Part shown: positions 10,475 to 18,118 of the stretch, piece by piece
Position numbering within the stretch: the first letter of the stretch is position 1
Layout of the letters: every line of letters starts with the position of its first letter
Source of the DNA: an uncultured bacterium
GTDB taxonomy: Bacteria; Bacteroidota; Bacteroidia; Bacteroidales; Bacteroidaceae
NCBI GenBank assembly: GCA_905215575.1
Contig: CAJMQV010000004.1
Coordinates: forward strand, 4,873-68,872
Length of the DNA: 64,000 nt
Reading direction: 5' to 3'
Made by a program: the position numbers and the translations under genes
The notes under the pieces: model-generated
Database searches by the model: none
What the model was told of the DNA's origin: nothing
What the model saw: the letters and a program-made list of their open reading frames with translations, nothing else

Positions 10475-12022
10475 ATGAACAAGTATTTATTGTTAAGCAC
10501 AGCACTGTTTTCTTTAGGGGGAACACTCAACCCTATCAACGCAAAAGACAACCGTCCCAATATCGTCCTCTTTATGGTGGATGATATGGGATGGCAAGAT
10601 ACATCACTGCCGTTCTGGAATGAAAAAACACCACTCAACGAGCGATACCACACTCCGAATATGGAACGTCTGGCCCAAATGGGAGCCAAATTTACATCGG
10701 CATACGCCTGTAGCATCAGTTCTCCAACCCGCTGCAGTCTGATGACAGGAACAAATCAGGCACGCCACCGCGTAACCAACTGGACATTTGGATACAACGC
10801 CTCAACAGATGCCGGAGATCCGGACCTGAATATGCCTAAATGGAATGTTAATGGCATTCAGCCCATCAGCGGAATAGAACGCTCATACGCAGCCACTTCA
10901 TTTGTACAGATATTGAAGCAAAACGGATATCATACCATTCATTGCGGAAAGGCACACTTCGGTTCACAAACGACACCGGCAGAAGATCCGTTGAAATATG
11001 GATTTGATGTAAATATCAGCGGACATGCAGCCGGAGGCTTAGCTTCCTATTTGGGAGAACAACGCTACGGACATGACCAGAACGGAAATCCGACCAGCGG
11101 ATTTGCCATCCCGGGATTGGAAGCATATTGGGATAAAGATGTATTTGCCACTGAAGCTCTGACACTGGAAGCACTCAAAGCCTTGGATCAGGCCCGTTCT
11201 CTGGACAATCCATTCTTCCTTTATATGGCTCACTATGCCGTGCATATCCCTATTCAGGCAGACAAACGCTTCCTGAAGCGCTATCAGGACATGGGACTGT
11301 CTGAAACCGAAGCCGCTTACGCGACTTTGGTTGAAGGAATGGATAAGAGCCTGGGAGACCTGATGGACTATCTGGAAGAAACAGGAGAAATAGACAACAC
11401 CATCATCATCTTCATGTCTGATAACGGAGGATTGGCTGCTTCAAACCGAACTCCTCCATTGGGCGTACAGAATGCTCCGTTGCGCAGTGGAAAAGGTTCA
11501 GCCTATGAAGGCGGTATCAGAGAACCGATGATCGTTTACTGGAATGGTGTAGCCCAACCGGGAAGTACCATCGACAAGTATCTGATCATTGAAGATTTCT
11601 TCCCAAGTATTCTGGAAATGGCTCAAATTAAAGACTATAAAACCATACAGCCCATTGACGGTATAAGCTTTGTTCCACTGATTACAGGAGAAAGCGATCC
11701 TTCAAAAGACAGAGCCTTATTCTGGAATACCCCTAATACCTGGTACGGAGGTGATTATAGAAATCAAGGAATCGGACAGACCTGTGCCATCCGTAAAGGA
11801 GATTACAAACTGGTTTACTGGTATAAAGACGGCAAGAAAGAGCTCTTCAATATCAAAGAAGATATCTCTGAAACAACTGATCTGGCCGCCCAGAATCCGG
11901 AACTTGTAACCGAGTTGTCTAAGGAATTGGGTGAATATCTCCGAAAAGTAGACGGACAAAGACCAAACTTCAAAGCAACCGGTAAAGATTGCCCATGGCC
12001 TGATGAGCCGTTCAACAAGTAA
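10475..12022 (+). CDS. Secreted Ser-type sulfatase (S1 family, S1_16-like)
   Basis: A 515-residue exported sulfatase. The formylglycine precursor is S82 in S82-S-P-T-R86, followed by CSLMTG. Metal ligands are expected from MVDDMGWQD (D36, D37) and MSDNGG. The phrase ARHRVTNWT after the active site recalls sulfatases acting on galactose or GalNAc 4-sulfate (S1_16), but this assignment is from memory and needs a subfamily search. The signal peptide ends around INAKD. It lies 25 bp after the BspA-like gene and 49 bp before the next gene, so it belongs to the same transcript. Its closest relative in the window is the N-terminal part of the fusion protein at 21020, where the key Ser is replaced by Asp. 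Confidence 0.9.
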   Translation: MNKYLLLSTALFSLGGTLNPINAKDNRPNIVLFMVDDMGWQDTSLPFWNEKTPLNERYHTPNMERLAQMGAKFTSAYACSISSPTRCSLMTGTNQARHRVTNWTFGYNASTDAGDPDLNMPKWNVNGIQPISGIERSYAATSFVQILKQNGYHTIHCGKAHFGSQTTPAEDPLKYGFDVNISGHAAGGLASYLGEQRYGHDQNGNPTSGFAIPGLEAYWDKDVFATEALTLEALKALDQARSLDNPFFLYMAHYAVHIPIQADKRFLKRYQDMGLSETEAAYATLVEGMDKSLGDLMDYLEETGEIDNTIIIFMSDNGGLAASNRTPPLGVQNAPLRSGKGSAYEGGIREPMIVYWNGVAQPGSTIDKYLIIEDFFPSILEMAQIKDYKTIQPIDGISFVPLITGESDPSKDRALFWNTPNTWYGGDYRNQGIGQTCAIRKGDYKLVYWYKDGKKELFNIKEDISETTDLAAQNPELVTELSKELGEYLRKVDGQRPNFKATGKDCPWPDEPFNK

Positions 12023-12071
12023 CGACATAGAATCATTTACTATAACGAGTTTAATCTATAAAACAACGAAT

Positions 12072-13901
12072 ATGAGAAAAAAACTTTTTTGGCTAATTTG
12101 CTTGTTGGCAGGCATTACCAGCCCGGTTTTTTCACAAATACAACTTGGAGCGGAAAAGGTTTTAGGACCTGAAGCTGATCTGAGCGGCAAGGAAATTGCC
12201 ATACAAGCAGCGTCCGGCTATAATCGATGGATAAAGATCGGTAGCAATATTGCTGCCGATCTTACAGAAGACCTCGTACTCATAGCAGAATATGTTTCCA
12301 AAACTCCAGAGGAAAGAAATGAGTATGTTTTTAAAGGAAAATTAGAACAAAAATATATCAAGGAAGCCAGCAAGGAAGGGGACTTTTTAACTTGGACCTC
12401 CAACATAGAAGAAGCCGCCAGATTTACCATTGCCTATGCAGACAATGTTACCGATGAGCACAACGTAAAATGTCCGGCAGGAGTAGACCGCTCTATGGTT
12501 ATTCGCATTCATACTACATATAGCGATGGAAGTCAAGGCTACATTAACTCCAACGGAGGTAACAAGCCCAAATTTGCGATAGGAAGAGGTGCCTACTCGG
12601 CATTGTTGATTTACGACGCGACCAATGCATTCCAAGTTAACAAAGTATATCAGCTTTCTTTCCACGCCCTGAAAAGTCTGGATGAACTGACCGCAGGAAA
12701 AGAGGTCGTTATCAGAAATTGCTTTGTTGACGGTGAACGAGGTGACCGTTCTGGATATCTTCATATGGCAACTCCTAAAATGACTATCACAAAAGGTATG
12801 AATACCGTAGCAGAAAATTCCATTTTCACGGTCAATACGACAACAAATGAAGGAAAGACACAGTATAGCTTCCAAAACAACGCTACGTACATTCCAAATG
12901 ACGGGAACCTTAGTGCAACCCTGGCACCAAGCACCACAGAGGCATTCTATGAAATTATTCCTGACAACGAAAAAGAAGGATGTTTCAATTTTAAATCTCC
13001 AGACAAGGAGTTGTATATGAATGCCAATGTCGGAGAATTGGTATTTTGGAACGCATCGCCACATCCTTATCAATTCTATTCGGTAGAAGAAGTAAGCGAC
13101 TTTGAACTGAAAACAATTACTTGGAAATATGTCGATGCTAATTCTGATGTTGAAATAAAGACAGTAGAAAAGCCATATTACACCAACACATATCCTATTG
13201 CACAGGACTTGAAAGCAGAAGTACCAGCCGGATTCGAAATAATATCAGTAGACGGTACACCTATTGAAGAAATCGAGCAGTTGGAAAATGTCAGCGACAC
13301 CAAAACCAATTATACCATTGCCATTCAAAAAACAGTGACTCTTACAGACATTGGATACGGAACATTGTATTCTGATGTAGCCCTTTCCATTCCAGAAGGT
13401 ATCATCGCATATACCGGTACCGTTGAAGGCGAAAAGCTGAAACTAACTAAGCTTAATGGTATTATCCCGGCAAATACAGCCGTAATACTGAATGGAGCAA
13501 CCGGAAACTATATATTCCAGGCAAGTGCAGAAGAAGGCACCCTACCGGAGAATAATAGTCTGCAAGGTGCTATGACAAGCATTCTCAAACCGACCAAAAA
13601 CAACGAAGGTTTACCTGCAACCGTTTACACGCTTCAAAATCTGGATAATGGCATTGTATTCTACAAATACACGGGCACTCATATGCAACCCTGTAAGGCA
13701 TATCTGTTGCTTACTGATACGCAGGCACAGAACATTAGATCCTTAACCTTCGAAACAGAGGGAACCACTTCTATTAAGAATTCTGCAGTCAATGCTAATG
13801 ACAAAATTCAGATTTATGACCTTCAAGGAAGAAGGATCAATCAAATCAAACAAAGCGGAATTTACATACTGAATGGAAAAAAGGTATGGCTCGCTCATTA
13901 A
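12072..13901 (+). CDS. Modular secreted protein with RNC/GDRSGYL module and sorting-like tail
   Basis: A 609-residue protein of unknown function. The ATG at 12072 is chosen because it begins a clear signal peptide (MRKKLFWLICLLAG...PVFSQ); the longer frame from 12003 adds an uncleaved hydrophilic lead. After an N-terminal beta-rich part, residues about 208-337 form a module with VIRNC, GDRSGYL and LYMNAN phrases that also occurs in the GH95 enzyme (14285) and the second BspA-like protein (18119). Next comes a MucBP-like segment (about 345-415, WKYVDANSD...PAGFEII), then a segment with GYGTLYSDVAL, IPANTAVIL and a CKAYL phrase, common in Bacteroidales surface proteins. The tail IYDLQGRRINQ...GIYILNGKKV resembles sorting tails. 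It is probably a glycan-binding or adhesion protein made with the neighbouring sulfatase; no catalytic residues were recognised. Confidence 0.8.
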   Translation: MRKKLFWLICLLAGITSPVFSQIQLGAEKVLGPEADLSGKEIAIQAASGYNRWIKIGSNIAADLTEDLVLIAEYVSKTPEERNEYVFKGKLEQKYIKEASKEGDFLTWTSNIEEAARFTIAYADNVTDEHNVKCPAGVDRSMVIRIHTTYSDGSQGYINSNGGNKPKFAIGRGAYSALLIYDATNAFQVNKVYQLSFHALKSLDELTAGKEVVIRNCFVDGERGDRSGYLHMATPKMTITKGMNTVAENSIFTVNTTTNEGKTQYSFQNNATYIPNDGNLSATLAPSTTEAFYEIIPDNEKEGCFNFKSPDKELYMNANVGELVFWNASPHPYQFYSVEEVSDFELKTITWKYVDANSDVEIKTVEKPYYTNTYPIAQDLKAEVPAGFEIISVDGTPIEEIEQLENVSDTKTNYTIAIQKTVTLTDIGYGTLYSDVALSIPEGIIAYTGTVEGEKLKLTKLNGIIPANTAVILNGATGNYIFQASAEEGTLPENNSLQGAMTSILKPTKNNEGLPATVYTLQNLDNGIVFYKYTGTHMQPCKAYLLLTDTQAQNIRSLTFETEGTTSIKNSAVNANDKIQIYDLQGRRINQIKQSGIYILNGKKVWLAH

Positions 13902-13934
13902 ATAAATTATCAATAACCCGTAAAACAATTTATT

Positions 13935-14081
13935 ATGAAAAAAGAATATATGTCTCCTCAAATCCAATTATTTGAGATGAGCACGGAAGATATGCTATCT
14001 ACTTCTATTATGATTGACACAACTCATCCCGGAGGAACTGATCAGCTTTCCAATGAAGAAGTAGACTTTGATGTCTGGTAA
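13935..14081 (+). CDS. Small peptide, 48 aa, MKKxYxxPxI-type
   Basis: A short gene running from ATG at 13935 to TAA at 14081, 33 bp after the preceding gene and just before a strong terminator. The peptide begins MKKEYMSPQIQLFEMSTEDM and ends acidic and aromatic (EEVDFDVW). It has no signal peptide or membrane segment. Similar short peptides with an MKKxYxxP start and a conserved E-x-L/M-L core are, to my knowledge, common but uncharacterised in Bacteroides and Prevotella. Placement inside the transcript and a start codon well set after the upstream stop favour a real gene. Function unknown; a peptide precursor is possible but there is no maturation enzyme next to it. Confidence 0.6.
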   Translation: MKKEYMSPQIQLFEMSTEDMLSTSIMIDTTHPGGTDQLSNEEVDFDVW

Positions 14082-14110
14082 AAGATGTAAATGAAACAAT
14101 CCTAATTATT

Positions 14111-14142
14111 TCCGATAGGCAAATCTCGCCTATCGGATTTTT
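14111..14142 (+). terminator. Intrinsic terminator after the first plus-strand unit
   Basis: TCCGATAGGC and GCCTATCGGA form a perfect 10-bp stem with a 7-base loop, followed at once by a T tract. It ends the unit 6670-14081 and separates it from the GH95 unit, which has its own promoter candidate. Confidence 0.9.
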
Positions 14143-14173
14143 TATTAAGAAATACAAGATTTTACAGCTTTAT

Positions 14174-14237
14174 GTACAATTATAGCATGAATTTGTACAA
14201 TTGTCACATACAAAGAACATGAAACCCTGTAAATTTA
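14174..14237 (+). promoter_or_regulatory. Second candidate HTCS operator (GTAC-N17-GTAC) with -7-like box
   Basis: GTAC at 14174-14177 and 14195-14198 repeat with the same 21-bp period as at 6580, with CATG again in the middle. TAAATTTA at 14230-14237 matches seven of eight positions of TAnnTTTG if the two free positions are counted. It starts 35 bp after the second GTAC, exactly as at the first site. It lies in the 203-bp gap before the GH95 gene, giving a leader of about 40 nt. Confidence 0.6.
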
Positions 14238-14284
14238 TCCACAGCTAAACAAAAGCAATTATAATCATTAAAAAACTATGAGCC

Positions 14285-17200
14285 ATGAAACATTTACATT
14301 ATTATCTGACCGTCTTCATGCTACTGCTTTTGGGCAATGTCAGCGTGATAGCCGACGAGTATGACAAACTGTATCCGGAATCGAGTACAGAAGAAAGCGA
14401 ATATTGGTACTATATCCGCTTTAAAAAAATGGGATTTGTTGTGCAGGACATGGGAAATGAAGAAAATCTCATGACTCAGAATATGAGTAAAAATAATGCG
14501 CAGCTCTGGAAATTTATAGGAAACCGTGAAAATGGTTATATAATCCAATCTAAAGAAGGAAGATACATTTATTATGTTGCGGGAGAGAACAGATATAAAG
14601 CTACAGAAGATAAGAACAAGGCAACTTTGCTTTATGCTGCCCCATCACTACATCCATCAGAACCTTACCACTCAGCATTGGAGCTGACCAGAAGTACGGA
14701 TTCCAATGTGAGATTCAATCAGATGCAAGGTGGTGGAGTTAACAAAACTATCAACGAATATACTGCAGGCGAAACCAATCCTTTGGAATTCATAGCATAC
14801 GATAACGCTGTATTCCCAATTGAGAGATTGGAAGAGGTTCCTTATACCACATCAAAAACAACACCGGAATCACAAAATATACTTTGGTATCAGAATCCAT
14901 CAATACAATGGATGACATCTTCGCTTCCTATCGGTAACGGACAGCTGGGAGCTATGATTTATGGCGGCATTCATCAGGAACAGATTCAGTTCAATGAAAA
15001 AACTTTATGGACCGGAACCCTGTGCAAAGACGGTGATTACTTTACCGGAATGCGTGGAGCATACCAGAACTTCGGATCCATATTCATCAACACGTTGGAC
15101 ATAACCGAAGCATCGGACTATCAACGAAGCTTAGACATACAGAATGCTGTGGCAAAAGTAAACTATACCAGCAACGGAGTACACTTTGAACGCAAATATA
15201 TTGCAAGCAATCCGGATCAGGCCGTCATCATTAACTATACGGCAGACCACCCCGGAAGCATATCCATACAAATATTTCAGGAAGATGCACACCAGAAGGC
15301 TCCGATTTACCAGAACGGAACCGTTACCGTTGATGGAAAATTGGAAACCGTAACCTTCAACAGCTACCTGAAGGTTGTACCCAAAGGAGGAACGATGACC
15401 ACAAGTGCAGCAGAAGGCATATGCGTAAAGAATGCCGATGAAGTCATGATTGTATTGAAAGCCGGTACGGATTATGACCCTCTCAGTCCGACTTATACAT
15501 CAAACACGGAAAACTTTGCACAGGACATTAAAACACAAGTGGAAAAAGTTACGGAAAAAGAATGGAACGATATATTGGATGCTCATAAGGCCGACTTCCG
15601 CTCGTTTTTCGATCGCGTATGTCTGAATCTGACCGATGAAGCAAACAGCAAGCCTACGGCACAACTTGTCAGAGATTATTCGCAAGCCGTTAAAAACGGA
15701 CAATACGGTTCTCTGCTTTTGGAACAGCTATATTTTAACTATGGAAGATATTTGCTCATTTCTTCATCAAGAGGAATTGTTCAACCTGCCAATCTACAAG
15801 GTATATGGAACGATAGCAATACTCCACCATGGTCATCGGATATTCATGCCAATATCAACGTACAAATGAACTACTGGCCGGCAGAGCCGACCAACCTGTC
15901 GGACTTGCATGAGATATTTTTGAACTATAACTATAATGAAGCCTTAAAACAACCACAATGGCATGCCAATGCGTATTATTCTAAAAAAGAAATCATACGT
16001 AAATTATATGGAGATGCAGAAGCAGAAAAAGTAACTCCTGAAGATGCTAAGGGATGGGTATGCTACACTGCTAATAATATATTTGGTGGAGGTGGCACTT
16101 TCATGATGAACAATGTATCAGCCAATGCATGGAACTGCATGCATCTGTGGCAACACTATCGCTATACACTGGATCGCGACTATCTGCTGAAAAAAGCTTA
16201 CCCGGTCATGAAATCATGCTGCGAATTTTGGATGGACCGACTTATTGAAGACCGCGGAGCCAAGAAAGGAAGCAACCCGCATATCATGAAAGATTTTGCA
16301 CCTGACGGAACCCTCGTAGCGCCTTTAGAATATTCTCCGGAAAACGGTCCCGATGCCGAAGACGGTGTGACTCACGCACAGCAGCTTTGCTGGGACTTGT
16401 TCCGAAATACTTTAGAAGCCATAGAAGTGCTCGGAGAAGATGTTGCTCAAGACAAATCGTTTGCAGAAGAATTGAAGGCAACATTCGTTAAACTGGACCC
16501 GGGAACACATATTGACGATGATGGATATCTGAAAGAATGGAAATATTCAGAAAGAACAGCCGGACAATCACAGCATCGCCACAACTCTCACTTAATGGGA
16601 CTTTATCCGGGAAATCAGATCTCGGCTCAAATAGACAAAAAAATATTTGATGCTGCTGTAAAGTCACTGACAGCAAGAGGTGATAAAGGCACAAGCTGGT
16701 CTATTGGATGGAAAATTAATCTCTGGGCAAGAGCATTAGATGGAGAACATGCCTATAAAATAGCACGTGAATCCTTAACATTCACAGAAAACACCAACAA
16801 CGGTGGCGGATGGGGAGGTGGTATTTATGAGAATCTGTTGAGTGCAGGTCCTCCATACCAAATTGACGGAAACTTTGGCTATACATCAGGAGTGGCAGAG
16901 ATGCTACTGCAAAGCCATACTGACACGCTGCATTTCTTACCGGCGCTTCCTGCAAGATGGGCTAACGGATCTGTTACAGGATTGTGCGCAGTCGGAGGAT
17001 TTGAAACTGATATCTTTTGGGAGAATTCAGAGATTTCTTCGGTAACTATTCGTTCAAAACAGGGACAAAGATGTCCAATTTATCTCGGAGAATACCAAAA
17101 GGCAGAAGTTACCGATAATGCAGGAAACAGCATTGAAACACAAAAGAGAGGTCAGGTCATTATCTTCAATACCGAGAAAGGAAAAGAATACAAGATACTG

Positions 17201-18094
17201 TTTTCCGACAAAAAGCCACAACCGGCATGGACCACGGCTTTCTTTCCAATAAGTAAAAAGGAAGATTTGCAACAAGGGGCAAAATACATTCTGAGAAACT
17301 GTTTTGTCAGTAGTGATAAAGGAGACCGTTCAGGATATGTAGCCGTAGCTTCACCAATGGCTGTAACCAAAAGTATGGATCAGATATCCTCAAAAAGTGT
17401 TTTTTCATTAAATATGGATAATAACCTCGTGGAATTTCAAAATGAAGAGGGGAACATTCCTGCAAAAGGCAACCAAGGAGGAGGACTCGAACCGGGTACA
17501 GGAAATGACTTCTTTGAGATGACACCATGCGAAGGAAAAGAATACCATTTTCAGTTTCAGTCAACAGTAAATAACTTGTACTTGAATGCCAATACGGGAA
17601 CATTAACTTTCTGGAACGAAAATCCGCATCCTTACCAGATTTATCAGGCCCAGGAAATCACCGAACAGGGAGTCACAACAGTAACTTTGGATTTTGAGGA
17701 CAAGATTACGGGAACAACCATAAAATCCGTACAGAAGACCCTCAGAACAGGAACTGTCCCAGCCTATGGAGAAATCCTGGCTGAGATGCCTCAAGACAAA
17801 TTCTGGAAATCGCTGGACGGAAAAACGCTTGAAGAAATCAAGAAAAATGTCAGTAACGGAGACCCTTTCGGAGGAATCACACCGGCCGGAGAGGAACATA
17901 AGACTTATAAAATCGGTCTGACAGATGAAACGACGGTAGGTCTGGAAAATATAAAAAATACAGAGAAGAAAGCAGATCTGTATTTGCTTAACGGTATGAA
18001 AATTCGGACAAATGTTTCTGAAAAGGAAATATTGCGAGATCAAGAACTACCTAAGGGTATCTATCTATGGAATAATAAGAAGTTCATTAAATAA
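14285..18094 (+). CDS. GH95 alpha-L-fucosidase family enzyme with extra binding modules
   Basis: A secreted glycoside hydrolase of family GH95, which removes terminal alpha-L-fucose (typically alpha-1,2) or in some members alpha-L-galactose. The catalytic part covers about 195-970, with family phrases LPIGNGQLGAMIYGG, QFNEKTLWTG, NVQMNYWPAEPTNL, HRHNSHLMGLYPGNQI and YQIDGNFGYTSGVAEM. Typical GH95 proteins are near 800 residues; this one has 1,269. The extra parts are an N-terminal beta-trefoil-like domain (about 30-180) and, after the enzyme, the RNC/GDRSGYL module (about 998-1122), a MucBP-like segment (about 1130-1195) and a short sorting-like tail. The added modules are shared with its neighbours at 12072 and 18119 and probably hold the enzyme on the same glycan or surface. 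It is the first gene after the second operator candidate. Confidence 0.93.
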   Translation: MKHLHYYLTVFMLLLLGNVSVIADEYDKLYPESSTEESEYWYYIRFKKMGFVVQDMGNEENLMTQNMSKNNAQLWKFIGNRENGYIIQSKEGRYIYYVAGENRYKATEDKNKATLLYAAPSLHPSEPYHSALELTRSTDSNVRFNQMQGGGVNKTINEYTAGETNPLEFIAYDNAVFPIERLEEVPYTTSKTTPESQNILWYQNPSIQWMTSSLPIGNGQLGAMIYGGIHQEQIQFNEKTLWTGTLCKDGDYFTGMRGAYQNFGSIFINTLDITEASDYQRSLDIQNAVAKVNYTSNGVHFERKYIASNPDQAVIINYTADHPGSISIQIFQEDAHQKAPIYQNGTVTVDGKLETVTFNSYLKVVPKGGTMTTSAAEGICVKNADEVMIVLKAGTDYDPLSPTYTSNTENFAQDIKTQVEKVTEKEWNDILDAHKADFRSFFDRVCLNLTDEANSKPTAQLVRDYSQAVKNGQYGSLLLEQLYFNYGRYLLISSSRGIVQPANLQGIWNDSNTPPWSSDIHANINVQMNYWPAEPTNLSDLHEIFLNYNYNEALKQPQWHANAYYSKKEIIRKLYGDAEAEKVTPEDAKGWVCYTANNIFGGGGTFMMNNVSANAWNCMHLWQHYRYTLDRDYLLKKAYPVMKSCCEFWMDRLIEDRGAKKGSNPHIMKDFAPDGTLVAPLEYSPENGPDAEDGVTHAQQLCWDLFRNTLEAIEVLGEDVAQDKSFAEELKATFVKLDPGTHIDDDGYLKEWKYSERTAGQSQHRHNSHLMGLYPGNQISAQIDKKIFDAAVKSLTARGDKGTSWSIGWKINLWARALDGEHAYKIARESLTFTENTNNGGGWGGGIYENLLSAGPPYQIDGNFGYTSGVAEMLLQSHTDTLHFLPALPARWANGSVTGLCAVGGFETDIFWENSEISSVTIRSKQGQRCPIYLGEYQKAEVTDNAGNSIETQKRGQVIIFNTEKGKEYKILFSDKKPQPAWTTAFFPISKKEDLQQGAKYILRNCFVSSDKGDRSGYVAVASPMAVTKSMDQISSKSVFSLNMDNNLVEFQNEEGNIPAKGNQGGGLEPGTGNDFFEMTPCEGKEYHFQFQSTVNNLYLNANTGTLTFWNENPHPYQIYQAQEITEQGVTTVTLDFEDKITGTTIKSVQKTLRTGTVPAYGEILAEMPQDKFWKSLDGKTLEEIKKNVSNGDPFGGITPAGEEHKTYKIGLTDETTVGLENIKNTEKKADLYLLNGMKIRTNVSEKEILRDQELPKGIYLWNNKKFIK

Positions 18095-18118
18095 CCTATT
18101 GTTATAAAATTAAATACC

